Of a stretch of 64,000 nucleotides of DNA, positions 35,288-45,092 are shown piece by piece. This DNA comes from Planctomycetota bacterium (GTDB taxonomy: Bacteria > Planctomycetota > Phycisphaerae > Sedimentisphaerales > Anaerohalosphaeraceae): positions 1-64,000 of the forward strand of contig JAKPDO010000017.1 in the NCBI GenBank assembly GCA_029552545.1. The letters are read 5' to 3'. The position numbers were made by a program, and so were the translations under genes. Each line of letters opens with the position of its first letter. The stretch's first letter is position 1. The notes below the pieces were generated by a model, which saw only the letters and a list, made by a program, of their open reading frames with translations, did no database searches and was not told the DNA's origin.

Positions 35288-36517
35288 CTATTCCAGCGTC
35301 CAGAGAATCAGGTTTTCCTGGTCTTTGATGTAGATGCGGCCGCCCGCAAGGACCGGATGTGCATAGGTCTGCGTCTGGGAAACCTTATAGGAGGCGGTTT
35401 GCTTAAACTCCTTCGGATTGGGCTCAAACACAACCAAATCACCGGTCGGCGACAAAAACATCAGAACCGAACCGGCATCGACAATGGCTCCGAAACCGCC
35501 GCGGTCATACTGGGTCTGGCCGCGCCAGCCGAGCGTGCCGTCGGAGGCATTCAGGCAGAACAGATACCCATTGTCCGTAAGACCATAGAGAAAGCCCTGA
35601 TGAAGAACGGGGGTATTGTATTTGGCGGCCGCTTCCTTGTTTTCCCAAAGCGGTCGGGCCGCAAACCCGTCACCCTGTTTTTCCACACGGACGGCAAATG
35701 TACCCCGCTGAGCGCCGGAATAGATGACCGTTTGTCCATCGACAACGGGAGAGACGGAATTGTAAGAACGTTCCAGCGGCGGAAACGGCAGTTCCCAAAG
35801 AAGCTTGCCGTCGCTCAGAGCCAGTCCGACCAGTTTCTTGTCGGTAAATGCGACCACCTGCCGGATTCCCTCGACAGTCAAAAGAACCGGTGAGGCATAA
35901 GCGGGCCCTTCCTGCGTCCACTGCCAGCGGGGCTGACCGGAATTCAAATCATAGGCGATGACACCGCCGTTTTCTTCCTTGCCCAGCTGAACAATCGCCA
36001 TTCCGTCGGCTATCAAAGGCGAAACAGCCGTGTAAAACCGCACAACGGCCCCGGAATAGGGGTCGGTCCGCCACAGGAGTTTCCCGTCCTCCGCATTCAG
36101 ACACGACACGACACCGCCGACGCCGAGGGTGACGACCTTGCCTTCCCCGACGGCCGGGGAGCTGCGGGGGCCGGGAAATCGTCCCGGAGCCCCGGTGACT
36201 GCGGCGGCTTCATAGCGGTTGGACCAGATTTCTTTTCCGGTTTGAGCATCGAGGCACAAAATCACTTCTTCATTGCCCTGCCGGGTGAACAGATACAGCC
36301 GCTGTCCCACAAGGGCGGGAGTGGCTACCCCCTGTCCGACGGGCACAGACCACTGCTGTTTGAGTTCCGCCGGCCACTGAGAAGGAGCGGTAAAATCCTG
36401 TACTTTTCCGTCACGCCCCGGACCGCGCCATTGAGGCCAATCAGCGGAAAAAACCGTCGAAGCCTGCATAGAAATCAAACCTGCAAAAATCAGCAGAAAC
36501 GAGAATCCCTGTCTCAT
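35288..36517 (-). CDS. PQQ-like beta-propeller repeat protein, secreted
   Basis: A 409-residue exported protein: signal peptide MRQGFSFLLIFAGLISM to FSADW, then repeated PQQ/WD-like blades (WPQWRGPGRDG, LCLDAQTGKEIWSNR, SCLNAEDGKLLWRTD, AYDLNSGQPRWQW, GLALSDGKLLWELPF, FCLNASDGTLGWRG). This family is common in Planctomycetota; most members lack catalytic residues for quinoprotein dehydrogenases. The start at 36517 follows AGGAGA; the frame extending to 36550 adds a non-signal leader. It probably binds a ligand or acts as a scaffold, but its function is unknown. Confidence 0.83.
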   Translation of the reverse strand: MRQGFSFLLIFAGLISMQASTVFSADWPQWRGPGRDGKVQDFTAPSQWPAELKQQWSVPVGQGVATPALVGQRLYLFTRQGNEEVILCLDAQTGKEIWSNRYEAAAVTGAPGRFPGPRSSPAVGEGKVVTLGVGGVVSCLNAEDGKLLWRTDPYSGAVVRFYTAVSPLIADGMAIVQLGKEENGGVIAYDLNSGQPRWQWTQEGPAYASPVLLTVEGIRQVVAFTDKKLVGLALSDGKLLWELPFPPLERSYNSVSPVVDGQTVIYSGAQRGTFAVRVEKQGDGFAARPLWENKEAAAKYNTPVLHQGFLYGLTDNGYLFCLNASDGTLGWRGQTQYDRGGFGAIVDAGSVLMFLSPTGDLVVFEPNPKEFKQTASYKVSQTQTYAHPVLAGGRIYIKDQENLILWTLE

Positions 36518-36556
36518 AAATTTCTCCTTTCGTGAAATTCCCTTTCCCAAAACGAA

Positions 36557-37012
36557 TTACCGACGGACTGTCGGACTGCGCCGGACAGACTGTTCGGTTT
36601 TCTTCTTTTTCGGCTCCAGATGTCCTTCGAGCACTTTCATCGCTTTGGCCACATCGGCGACCTTCAGGACGCCGGTTGTGCGTCCGCCGCGGGCGCCCGC
36701 CGTGCAGTAGGCATACGAAATATTGATATGGGCATCGGCCAGCTTGCCCGTAACCGTCGCCAGAGCACCGGCATGATTGGGAAGATTTACACAGAGAACC
36801 TCCGTTTCGCTGAACTGGAGGTTGAGCCGCTTGAGGACGGCCCGCACGCGGTCGGCTCCGTCTCCCACCAGGCGCATCACCCCGTGCTCATACGAATCGG
36901 TCATGGTCAGAGCCACGATGTTGATTTTGGCCTCGGCGATTTCTTTCAAAATGCGGGCCAGCACACCGGGCTTATTCACCATGAAAATCGAAAATTGGGT
37001 ATCCAGATACAC
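36557..37012 (-). CDS. Tandem ACT-domain protein
   Basis: A 151-residue protein with two ACT domains: FSIFMVNKPGVLARILKEIAEAKINIVALTM (in pieces) from residue 7, and LCVNLPNHAGALATVTGKLADAHINISYAYC from about residue 73. ACT domains bind amino acids and regulate metabolism. There is no enzyme domain. The GTG start at 37012 follows AAGGAG. The basic C-terminal tail is unusual. It lies between the PQQ-type gene and the STAS gene, all on the minus strand. Confidence 0.85.
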   Translation of the reverse strand: MYLDTQFSIFMVNKPGVLARILKEIAEAKINIVALTMTDSYEHGVMRLVGDGADRVRAVLKRLNLQFSETEVLCVNLPNHAGALATVTGKLADAHINISYAYCTAGARGGRTTGVLKVADVAKAMKVLEGHLEPKKKKTEQSVRRSPTVRR

Positions 37013-37058
37013 GGTCGGCTCCTTTCCTTATTGTTCCCTTTTTTGTACGAAAAATCCA

Positions 37059-37421
37059 CTACGGATTCTGACGAAACCATTCGAGGGCATGTGCACAATC
37101 CGGAGAAAATTCAAATATCCGGTCCAGATGAGTCACGCGGAAAACCCGCATCAGATGGGGCTGAAGACCGCAGATTCGCATGCGCCCGCCGTATTCCCTC
37201 AGACGCCGCCAGGTATCCACCAGCAGGCCGAGCATCATCGATGAAAGAAAACGAACCCGGCCCAAATCGATAATCAAGCGATGAGGCCGTCGGGAGGCGA
37301 TATAGTCGCGGAGCGTACCGGCGATTGTCTCCAGTTCCGCCAGACTGACCGACTCCGCATTCAGGGCCGCAATCGCCGCTCCGTCCTGTTCCGTCAGCGT
37401 AAGCCGGTTCGAAGCTTCCAT
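37059..37421 (-). CDS. STAS-domain protein (anti-sigma factor antagonist-like)
   Basis: A 120-residue STAS domain. The signature is LIIDLGRVRFLSSMMLGLLVD (split), with the conserved serine pair in FLSSMM available for phosphorylation, and RMRICGL plus FRVTHLDRIFEF downstream. Such proteins release partner-switching anti-sigma kinases. No kinase or sigma partner is adjacent; it stands 51 bases after the OppF gene and may belong to the same transcript. Confidence 0.85.
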   Translation of the reverse strand: MEASNRLTLTEQDGAAIAALNAESVSLAELETIAGTLRDYIASRRPHRLIIDLGRVRFLSSMMLGLLVDTWRRLREYGGRMRICGLQPHLMRVFRVTHLDRIFEFSPDCAHALEWFRQNP

Positions 37422-37472
37422 AGGTTTGCTGTTTTCCTTTCCACTTTATTGTATACGCCTGGGCGGTTTTTG

Positions 37473-38465
37473 TCAATCCAGCGGGGTGCCCGCCTTCCAG
37501 CAGGCCGCCCAGCGGTCCTTTTCATATTCAACCAGGGTTTGCTCCTCCCGAGCACACCGCGCTTCCGCCAAAGGACAGCGAGGATGAAACGGACAGCCGG
37601 AGGGAGGATTGGCAGGGCTGGGCACCTCGCCCTTAAGAACGATGCGTTTGCGGCGGCGGCCCGGTTCAGGAACAGGAATCGCACTGAGCAAGGCCTGTGT
37701 ATAAGGATGAAGCGGCCGTTCAAACAAGGCATCTCTCGCCGCCTGCTCAACAATGCGTCCCAGATACATCACCGCCACGCGGTCGCTGATATGGCGGACC
37801 ACCGCCAAATCATGGGCAATAAACAGATACGTGAGCTTCAGCTGCTTCTGCAAATCCATCAACAGATTGATGATTTGAGACTGAATGGATACATCCAGTG
37901 CACTGACCGGCTCATCGCAGACGAGAAATTTCGGGCCGAGGGCCAGGGCACGGGCAATGCCGATGCGCTGCCGCTGCCCGCCGGAAAACTCGTGCGGATA
38001 GCGGTCCAGATAGCGTCGGGACAAACCGACCTGTTCGAGCAGTTCAACAACCCGCTGACGCCGCTGCTGCCCGGAAGCCAGGCCGTGAACCTTCAGCGGC
38101 TCTCCGACAATGGCCTCCACGTTCATCCGCGGATTGAGGGAACCGTACGGGTCCTGAAACATAATCTGCATCTGACGGCGGAGGGGTTTGAGCCGTCCGG
38201 ACGGAATCGACAGGATATCCATCCCGTCAAAAAAGACCCGACCTGCGACGGCGGGAATCAGCCGAAGAATTGTCCGCCCCACCGTGGTTTTGCCGCAGCC
38301 GCTTTCCCCGACCAGCCCCAGGGTCTGCCCCGGCTCAATCCGAAAACTGACGCCGTCCACCGCGCGGATAAACCCCGCCGTACGGCCGAACAAACCGACG
38401 CGTATCGGAAAGTAGGTCTTGAGGTCCTGAACCTCCAGCAGGGGTTTCTTCTCTGCGGACACCAT
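37473..38465 (-). CDS. Oligopeptide-type ABC transporter ATP-binding protein (OppF/DppF-like)
   Basis: A 330-residue ABC ATPase with Walker [10 protein letters not shown], the Q-loop region [13 protein letters not shown], signature [10 protein letters not shown], Walker [13 protein letters not shown], and the oligopeptide-family C-terminus [20 protein letters not shown] with conserved cysteines. It energises peptide or oligosaccharide uptake with the OppD homologue. ATG 38465 is chosen because GGAGGA lies 7 bases upstream and it clears the OppD stop; the 38492 start would overlap it. Last gene of the core ABC operon. Confidence 0.92.
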   Translation of the reverse strand: MVSAEKKPLLEVQDLKTYFPIRVGLFGRTAGFIRAVDGVSFRIEPGQTLGLVGESGCGKTTVGRTILRLIPAVAGRVFFDGMDILSIPSGRLKPLRRQMQIMFQDPYGSLNPRMNVEAIVGEPLKVHGLASGQQRRQRVVELLEQVGLSRRYLDRYPHEFSGGQRQRIGIARALALGPKFLVCDEPVSALDVSIQSQIINLLMDLQKQLKLTYLFIAHDLAVVRHISDRVAVMYLGRIVEQAARDALFERPLHPYTQALLSAIPVPEPGRRRKRIVLKGEVPSPANPPSGCPFHPRCPLAEARCAREEQTLVEYEKDRWAACWKAGTPLD

Positions 38466-38469
38466 CCGT

Positions 38470-39456
38470 TTATCCTCCGTATCCTTCCGCATACCAGCAG
38501 GCCGCCCGGCGGCCCGGCATCACTTCCTTCAGGGGCGGCTCCTGCGCTTGACAGCGTTTGTCCCGACAGCCGACGGAACAGCGGGGATGAAACTTGCATC
38601 CCGTTGGAAAATCCACCGGATTGGGCACCGTTCCGGGGATAACCTCCAGACGCTCTCGCCGCTCATTGAGCCGCGGCAGCGAGCGAAGCAGCCCCCTTGT
38701 ATAGGGATGCAGAGGGTTCGCAAAGAGCGGCTCGACCGGCGCCGACTCCACAACCCGCGACGCATACATCACCACAACCGAATCGGCGTTTTCCGCCACC
38801 ACCCCCAAATCATGGGTAATCAGCAGAATGCTCATCTTCTGCTGCTGCCGCAGATGCCGAAGCAGGTCGAGAATCTGGGCCTGAATTGTCACATCCAGAG
38901 CCGTGGTGGGTTCATCGGCAATCAGCAGTTTGGGCATGCAGGACAGCGCCATCGCAATCATCACGCGCTGCCGCATCCCGCCGCTGAGCTGATGCGGATA
39001 TTCATCGAAACGCCGCTGCGGGTCGGCAATCCCCACTTTGGCCAGCATTTCGACAGCCGCCTGACGGGCCTGACGGGCGGTTTTTTTCTGGTGCAGACGA
39101 ATCGCTTCAACAATCTGGCTGCCGATGGTAAAAACCGGATTCAGACTGGTCATCGGCTCCTGAAAAATCATCGCAATCTCATTGCCGCGGATGCGCCGCA
39201 TCTGGGACTCACTCAGGGACAGCAAATCGCGGTCTTCCAGAAGAATGCGTCCGGAAACAATGCGTCCGGGCGGCTGGGGCACCAGCCGCAGAATCGACAG
39301 GGCCGTAACGCTTTTTCCGCAGCCGCTTTCGCCGACCAGAGCCACCGTCTGTCCGCGCAGGATATCGAAACTGACCTCCTGAACAGCCCGGGCCAGCCCC
39401 TGCTCCGTGGAAAAGTGCGTCGAAAGATTCTGAATGGACAAAAGCGTATCCGTCAT
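38470..39456 (-). CDS. Oligopeptide-type ABC transporter ATP-binding protein (OppD/DppD-like)
   Basis: A 328-residue ABC ATPase with Walker [24 protein letters not shown], signature [10 protein letters not shown], Walker [13 protein letters not shown] and the C-terminal [10 protein letters not shown] motif. It pairs with the OppF homologue. It starts 2 bases after the OppC stop. The cargo is not defined by the ATPase. Confidence 0.93.
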   Translation of the reverse strand: MTDTLLSIQNLSTHFSTEQGLARAVQEVSFDILRGQTVALVGESGCGKSVTALSILRLVPQPPGRIVSGRILLEDRDLLSLSESQMRRIRGNEIAMIFQEPMTSLNPVFTIGSQIVEAIRLHQKKTARQARQAAVEMLAKVGIADPQRRFDEYPHQLSGGMRQRVMIAMALSCMPKLLIADEPTTALDVTIQAQILDLLRHLRQQQKMSILLITHDLGVVAENADSVVVMYASRVVESAPVEPLFANPLHPYTRGLLRSLPRLNERRERLEVIPGTVPNPVDFPTGCKFHPRCSVGCRDKRCQAQEPPLKEVMPGRRAACWYAEGYGG

Positions 39457-39457
39457 T

Positions 39458-40468
39458 TCAATCCACCCTCAATTTCGGGTCCAGGCAGTCGCGCAGGGCA
39501 TCGCCGAAGAGATTCAGGGCCAGCGACAGCAAAAAGATGGCAATCGTGGCGGCGGTCATCTCCCACCAGACATCGCGGGCCAGTTCCGCCCGGGCGGCAT
39601 CAATCATCGCGCCCCAGCTGGGCTTGTCAGTTTCCCCCAGCCCTAGAAAACTCAAAATCACTTCGGCATGGATGAAGTGGACAAACCGAAGCGACAAGTC
39701 GATGATAATAATATGAAACACATTCGGCAGCAGATGGGAAAAGATAATGCGGGTGTTGGAACAGCCGGTCGCGCGGGCAGCCAGGACATATTCGCTCTCC
39801 TTGCGTTTAATAAACTCGCCGCGGATAAGCCGGCAGATGCCCACCCAGGACGTCAGCCCCATCGCCAAATAGACGCTCGTAATGCCCCGCAGTTCCAGCC
39901 CGAAAACGGTCTTATCCCGCAGCACTACGGCAAAGGCCATCAGCAAAAGCAGATACGGAATGGTGCTGAGGGTGGAAATCAGCCAGATTATCAGTTCATC
40001 CAGCCAGCCGCGAAAATAGCCGGCGGCGGCCCCCAGCGGCACGCCGATGGCCAAGCTAATCAGCGAGGCAAAAAGGGCCACTGTGATGGAGGTCTTGGCC
40101 CCATACAAAGCCCGGCGGAAAGTCGAGCGGCCCATAAAATCCGTCCCCATCCATTCGCGGCGGATTTCCGTCTTGCCGTCCGCCGTCGTCCACTCATACG
40201 GAACCATCGGCTTCTGATAGGAGGGGCCGACGATTTCATTCCAGCGAATAAATGCCGGGCTTTCCCACTTGCGGACCTCTGCAATCCATTCAAAGGCGGC
40301 CAGCCCCAAATAAAAGACAACAATCCAAAAACAGACCATCGCCAGCCGCTGCTTGCGGAGACGGCGAATCCCATCCGCCCACAGGGAGCGGCCCGGCGGG
40401 ATATGCTCTTCGGCCCCCGGCTGAAGGGACGAATTATTCGAGTTTGATTCGCGGGTCGGCCCAGGCAT
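39458..40468 (-). CDS. Oligopeptide-type ABC transporter permease (OppC/DppC-like)
   Basis: A 336-residue inner-membrane permease with about six membrane segments, the [18 protein letters not shown] cytoplasmic N-terminus and the EAA-like loop [24 protein letters not shown]. Its start lies 35 bases inside the OppB gene, consistent with tight coupling. A periplasmic stretch of about 90 residues between the first two helices ([16 protein letters not shown]) is longer than in classical OppC. Confidence 0.9.
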   Translation of the reverse strand: MPGPTRESNSNNSSLQPGAEEHIPPGRSLWADGIRRLRKQRLAMVCFWIVVFYLGLAAFEWIAEVRKWESPAFIRWNEIVGPSYQKPMVPYEWTTADGKTEIRREWMGTDFMGRSTFRRALYGAKTSITVALFASLISLAIGVPLGAAAGYFRGWLDELIIWLISTLSTIPYLLLLMAFAVVLRDKTVFGLELRGITSVYLAMGLTSWVGICRLIRGEFIKRKESEYVLAARATGCSNTRIIFSHLLPNVFHIIIIDLSLRFVHFIHAEVILSFLGLGETDKPSWGAMIDAARAELARDVWWEMTAATIAIFLLSLALNLFGDALRDCLDPKLRVD

Positions 40469-41372
40469 AACAGATGTCCGTCAATAAGGTAAACACCACA
40501 ATCAGCAGCGAAAAGATAAACGTCATCGCATTGATAATAAAGAAATCGCGGGAGGCGATCGCCTCAATCATCAGCGAACCCAAACCCGGAATCCCGAAAA
40601 ACCGCTCCAGCAGAAGAGACCCCAAAAACAGATAGGGAATCGACAGAACCACGCTGGTAATAATTGGAATCAGGGCGTTCTTGAGCACGTGTTTGAAAAG
40701 GACTTTGGAGGTGGAAAGCCCTTTGGCAAAGGCCGTCCGCACGTAGTCGCTTCGCATTTCATCCAGCACAATGGTGCGGTAAAACCGGAGGTTGCCGCCC
40801 AGACCGGCGGCGATGCCGATCAGCACCGGCAGCGCCAGACTGGTCAGAAGGGACTCTTCGGGCATGTACATAATCGGAAACATCCCCAGTTTGTAGGCGA
40901 AGATATACTGGCCGTAGATGATAAAACTCAGATACGGGATGCTCATTCCGGCCACGCAGAGCACCACCGCCGCCACGTCCAGCCAGCTGCCGCGGACGAA
41001 CGCCACCATCAGGGCCAGCGAAATCGACAGAACCAGCGTGCCCAGAAACATCGGAACCGTCAAAGACAGAGACGGGCCGACGCCGCGAAGGATTTTGTCG
41101 CTGATTTTCTCGCGGTCCAGGGCCCGCCCGAAATTGAACGTCAGGGCCTTGCGGAAATGGTCAATAAACTGACTGTCCAGCGACCAGAAAAGCGGCTTGT
41201 CGAACCCGTATTCGTGGCGGATTTCAGCGATGGTTTCCGCATCCGCATTTTTGCCGGCAATCTGCTGGGAAATATCACCGCCGACTACGGAAAAGAGGAA
41301 AAACGTCAGCAGAAGCACGCCGACGACTATCGGAACCGTATAAAGCAGTCTTCGAATAATATAGACAGTCAT
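40434..41372 (-). CDS. Oligopeptide-type ABC transporter permease (OppB/DppB-like)
   Basis: A 312-residue permease: MTVYIIRRLLYTVPIVVGVLLLTFFLF, DKPLFWSLDSQFIDHFRKALTFNFG (split), and the coupling-loop sequence DYVRTAFAKGLSTSKVLFKHVLKN, ending [11 protein letters not shown]. It begins with an ATGA overlap with the upstream substrate-binding gene. Confidence 0.92.
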   Translation of the reverse strand: MTVYIIRRLLYTVPIVVGVLLLTFFLFSVVGGDISQQIAGKNADAETIAEIRHEYGFDKPLFWSLDSQFIDHFRKALTFNFGRALDREKISDKILRGVGPSLSLTVPMFLGTLVLSISLALMVAFVRGSWLDVAAVVLCVAGMSIPYLSFIIYGQYIFAYKLGMFPIMYMPEESLLTSLALPVLIGIAAGLGGNLRFYRTIVLDEMRSDYVRTAFAKGLSTSKVLFKHVLKNALIPIITSVVLSIPYLFLGSLLLERFFGIPGLGSLMIEAIASRDFFIINAMTFIFSLLIVVFTLLTDICYAWADPRIKLE

Positions 41373-43204
41373 TTGGGTTTCTTTTTGAGCTCGTTCAGGA
41401 GTTCTTTATAGCGGTTTCGCTTCTCCAGGTCAATCCTTCTGTATTTGGCGGTATTGTAGGAAAACTCATGGGGTTTGGCGTTTTTGTACCAGCCGTGAAT
41501 AATCGCAATCGAGACGCGGTGATTCAGAAAAACAGCCGGATAGTCTTCGAGCATAATTCGCTCCATTTGACGGCACAAGCGGGTTCGCTCCGGACCGGGA
41601 AACATCGGCTCGGCTTTTCGATACAATGCGTCATACTCCGGATTGGAATAAAAGAAATGATTGCCGCCGTAGCCCCAATTCCAGGAGCAGAACCCCATCA
41701 GCATATCGAGGGAATCCGGAATGCTCGGACTGGCCCCGCTGAAGAAAATCTGAAGTTTGCCTTTGTTCAGCCCGTCCAGATAGGTCGGCCAGTCCATATA
41801 ATCCACACGAAGCTGCAGGCCGACATCCTCCAGATATTTCTGCAGAAACTGCCCAATCTGACGGTCCAGATTTGACGTGCCCGGAATGGCAATGGTCAGC
41901 GGCGGAATGGGGCCGCCGTGAATCCGCTGCGCTTCCTGAAGCAGCGTACGGGCTTCCGCCGGGTCATATTTGGCATAATCGGTATGGACAATATTGGGGT
42001 CATATTCCTCCAGCCCCGGCGGCAGATAGCCGTAGGCAACCTTATGCACACCGTTAAAGAACAAACGAATAGCGGCCTGGCGGTCAATCGCCCGGCTGAC
42101 GGCTTTTCGGAGCGGCTTGTTCCGGCCTAATACAGGGTCCTGCATATTAAAGCCGATCCAGAAAACCGATGGGTCGTCAAAAACGAGCAGCCGAATATCA
42201 CGCTCGGCCATTGCGGGGGTCGCCGTCAGGGTGTCCGGATTGACCGCCTGAGCAAAGTTGTCCTTGAAAATCTGCATAATGTCCAAATCGCCGCGCAGGA
42301 ACATCAGCCAGGCGGGCTGAAACTCTTCAATGATGCGGTACACAATTGCATCCGCAAATGGAAGGGGCTTGCCGGCATCCTCCAGATAGCCGTTCTCCCA
42401 ATCGGACGGCTCGCCTTCCGTCGGATAGGTCCCGCCGTGCCAGTTTTCATTGCGGACCAGTTCAATATAAAACCCCCGCTCCCAGACCTTCAGCCGAAAC
42501 GGACCGGTGCCGACGGGATGATACAGAATGTCTTTGCCGTAATAATCCACCGCTTCGCGCGGGACCGGGGCCGTCACAGCGGAGGCCAGATACCAAATCA
42601 GCTGGGGCCAGGGCTTGGTGAGCTTCAGCTGGAGCGTATAATCATCCAGAGCCCGCAGCCCTTCCACCTCCACGCTGTAATCCACATCCGATTCCCGCCG
42701 AAAGCCCTTGGTGTATTCGCGAAAGTCATCCAGACCGACGATGCGTCCGTTCCAGTCGGTCCACCGCTGACTCATATATTTGACGTTGGCGATGCGCTTG
42801 AGAGCAAAGACAAAGTCCCCCGCTTTGACCTCTCGTCCCTTGCCGTCGGGGAAACAGGGGTCGTCGTGATAGAAAATGCCTTTTCGGATGCGGATGGTAT
42901 AGGTCAGATGGTCCTCGCTGATGTCCGGCATCCCTTCGGCCAGCAGGGGCACCAGTTCCACCGGACGCTTGAGGTAATGATATTCATACAGGGATTCGTA
43001 AATCTGTGAGGCCACTCCGATGGAATAGACATCCGTCAGGTTGCCGCAGTCGAGCGTCTGAATCTTGGAAAACATCGGCACCCGGATAACCATCCGTTCC
43101 GAGGCGGAGGGCTCCGGCTTTTTGCGGCAGCCGGGCGGCAAAAAAGCAGCCGGGACCAGCAAAGTCATAATAACCAGACGGAGTTGAGCGGTTCTTTTTT
43201 TCAT
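41369..43204 (-). CDS. ABC transporter substrate-binding protein, SBP family 5 (copy 2)
   Basis: A 611-residue exported family 5 substrate-binding protein, probable lipoprotein (FLPPGCRKK). Family landmarks: SIGVASQIYESLYEYHYLKRP, DHLTYTIRIRKGIFYHDD, NHAVGTGP-type loop YHPVGTGPFRLK, ALDDYTLQLKLTKPWPQ, and NKPLRKAVSRAIDRQAAI. It is strongly similar to the next upstream gene, so the two arose by tandem duplication. ATG 43204 overlaps the stop of that gene (ATGA). The cargo could be peptides or oligosaccharides; nothing in the sequence decides. Confidence 0.9.
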   Translation of the reverse strand: MKKRTAQLRLVIMTLLVPAAFLPPGCRKKPEPSASERMVIRVPMFSKIQTLDCGNLTDVYSIGVASQIYESLYEYHYLKRPVELVPLLAEGMPDISEDHLTYTIRIRKGIFYHDDPCFPDGKGREVKAGDFVFALKRIANVKYMSQRWTDWNGRIVGLDDFREYTKGFRRESDVDYSVEVEGLRALDDYTLQLKLTKPWPQLIWYLASAVTAPVPREAVDYYGKDILYHPVGTGPFRLKVWERGFYIELVRNENWHGGTYPTEGEPSDWENGYLEDAGKPLPFADAIVYRIIEEFQPAWLMFLRGDLDIMQIFKDNFAQAVNPDTLTATPAMAERDIRLLVFDDPSVFWIGFNMQDPVLGRNKPLRKAVSRAIDRQAAIRLFFNGVHKVAYGYLPPGLEEYDPNIVHTDYAKYDPAEARTLLQEAQRIHGGPIPPLTIAIPGTSNLDRQIGQFLQKYLEDVGLQLRVDYMDWPTYLDGLNKGKLQIFFSGASPSIPDSLDMLMGFCSWNWGYGGNHFFYSNPEYDALYRKAEPMFPGPERTRLCRQMERIMLEDYPAVFLNHRVSIAIIHGWYKNAKPHEFSYNTAKYRRIDLEKRNRYKELLNELKKKPK

Positions 43205-45042
43205 TCGTACTGCTTCCAATAGGCACGACGCTTGTCCGGGTCGATTCGATAATACTTGGCGAATCCTCCTCCCATACATTCGGCTTTATAGGCGTTCGGC
43301 TTGAAATTTCCGACCCAGTCGTGATAGAGAATATACCCGATGCGGTGATACACAAAGGCCACGGGCATATCCTCAATCACCAGCCGCTCGGCCTGCCGAT
43401 ACAAACGGGTCCGCTCCGGCGAAGGCGGCAGAACGCGAATCTGCTCATACAGCCGGTCAAATTCGGGACTGGAATAATTGCTGCTGTTGGGCCAGGGGGC
43501 ATTCGGGCCGTAAAACACCTGCAGGAAACTTTCCGTATCGGGATAATCGGCCATCCAGCCGGTCCCGCCGATCAGCTGAAGCTGATTGGTCCGCATTTTC
43601 TCCAAAAATGTCGGCCAGTCGAACACCTCAATCTGAACCTGAAGACCGATTTCCTGAATATTTCGCTGAAAATACTGGGCGATTTGGCGATAGGTCGTAT
43701 CCGTGCCGCCGACCGCCAGCCGAAGCCGCGGAATCGGGCCGCCGTGAATCCGTTCCGCTTCGCGCAGCCAGGTGCGGGCCTTCTCCAGGTCAAAAACAGA
43801 ACGGGAAACCTGCACGATGTTGGGGTCGTAATCCTCCATCGCCGGTGAAATAAACCCATGGGCGACAATCCCCCGGCCGTTCATCAGCAGCTCAATGAAT
43901 TTTTCACGGTCTATCGCATAGTTAATGGCCAGCCGGAGCGGCTTATTGGGGCCCAAAACCGGGTCGCTCATATTAAACGATACATAAAACACATTCGGCT
44001 CAATATACGTCTGCAGCCGAATCCCCTTCTTTTTCATATCCTCTGTGAGGGTCTTGCCGAAGGCAACGGCCTGTCCGAAATTGTCCTTCGGGATGGAATT
44101 GATGTCAATCCGCCCCCGCATAAACATCAGCCAGCGGGGCTGGTCTTCCTCGATGATGCGCCAGATAATTCGGTCAATAAAAGGAACAGGCAGACCTGCA
44201 TCGGCCAAAAGGCCCTGTTCGGCATCCTCGGGCATTCCTTCGGTCGGATAAAAATCGGGTCGATAGGACGGATTGCGGACGGCTTCAATGTAACTGCCTT
44301 TGACCCATTTCTTCAGAACAAACGGACCGGTGCCGACGGCGTGGTTTCGAATCTCATCCCCATAGTACTCGACCGCCTCCCGGGCCATGGGGGCGGTCGG
44401 CACGTGAGCCAGCCAGAAAATCAATTGCGGCCAGGGACGAATCAGTCGGATTCGCAGCAGATGCGGCTCGAGCGCCTCCAGCCCCTCCACCAGACGGGAA
44501 TAATCCACCCGTCCTTTTTCACAGGTTTTGGTATATTCGCGAAATTCATTGAGTCCGACAATCCGTCCGTCGAAAATCCACCAATTTTTGCTGGCGGTCT
44601 TGACATCCGCTATCCGCTTCCAGGCATAGATAAAATCCTCCGCCGTCACATTGCGTCCTTTGCCGCCCGGAAAACAGGGGGCATCGTGGAAATACACATC
44701 CGGACGAATCCGAATGGTATAGGTGCAGCCGTCTTCGGAGATTTCCGGCATTTGGGCCGCCAGCTGCGGCACCAGCTGATAGGGACGCTTGAGATAATGA
44801 TAATAATACAGCGTTTCAAAGAATTCTCGAGAAACCTCATCGGTGGGCACATCGCCGATTTGGGCGGGGTCGAGGGTTTGAATCTTGGCACGGGAGCGCT
44901 GCTGAAAAAGGATTTCTGCTTTGGATGAGGATTCTTTGGGACGGCAGGAAGCCGCCAGCAAAGTTAGAACAAGACAGCTGTATATCCCCCTTCTCTTCCA
45001 GCAAGTTCGTGCGGTTTTTGTCTGCGGCTGCAAACGGTTCAC
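43201..45042 (-). CDS. ABC transporter substrate-binding protein, SBP family 5 (copy 1)
   Basis: A 613-residue exported family 5 binding protein with a leader ending TLLAASCRPK, probably a lipoprotein. Landmarks: REFFETLYYYHYLKRPYQLVPQL, ISEDGCTYTIRIRP, RNHAVGTGPFVLKKW, NKPLRLAINYAIDREKFI and a C-terminal AKYYRIDPDKRRAYW. First gene of the transporter operon on the minus strand. It shares the YHYLKRP motif and a long insertion style with copy 2 downstream. At about 613 residues both are longer than classical OppA (about 540). Confidence 0.9.
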   Translation of the reverse strand: MNRLQPQTKTARTCWKRRGIYSCLVLTLLAASCRPKESSSKAEILFQQRSRAKIQTLDPAQIGDVPTDEVSREFFETLYYYHYLKRPYQLVPQLAAQMPEISEDGCTYTIRIRPDVYFHDAPCFPGGKGRNVTAEDFIYAWKRIADVKTASKNWWIFDGRIVGLNEFREYTKTCEKGRVDYSRLVEGLEALEPHLLRIRLIRPWPQLIFWLAHVPTAPMAREAVEYYGDEIRNHAVGTGPFVLKKWVKGSYIEAVRNPSYRPDFYPTEGMPEDAEQGLLADAGLPVPFIDRIIWRIIEEDQPRWLMFMRGRIDINSIPKDNFGQAVAFGKTLTEDMKKKGIRLQTYIEPNVFYVSFNMSDPVLGPNKPLRLAINYAIDREKFIELLMNGRGIVAHGFISPAMEDYDPNIVQVSRSVFDLEKARTWLREAERIHGGPIPRLRLAVGGTDTTYRQIAQYFQRNIQEIGLQVQIEVFDWPTFLEKMRTNQLQLIGGTGWMADYPDTESFLQVFYGPNAPWPNSSNYSSPEFDRLYEQIRVLPPSPERTRLYRQAERLVIEDMPVAFVYHRIGYILYHDWVGNFKPNAYKAECMGGGFAKYYRIDPDKRRAYWKQYE

Positions 45043-45092
45043 GGCATGCTTCCTTTGGGGCCTCTCGGGAAGGAGGACAGGAATGCATCCGA

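Noticed and set aside
37281..38642. 453-residue plus-strand frame opposite the OppF/OppD genes
   Set aside because: Shadow frame; both ATPases show intact Walker A/B and signature motifs on the minus strand.
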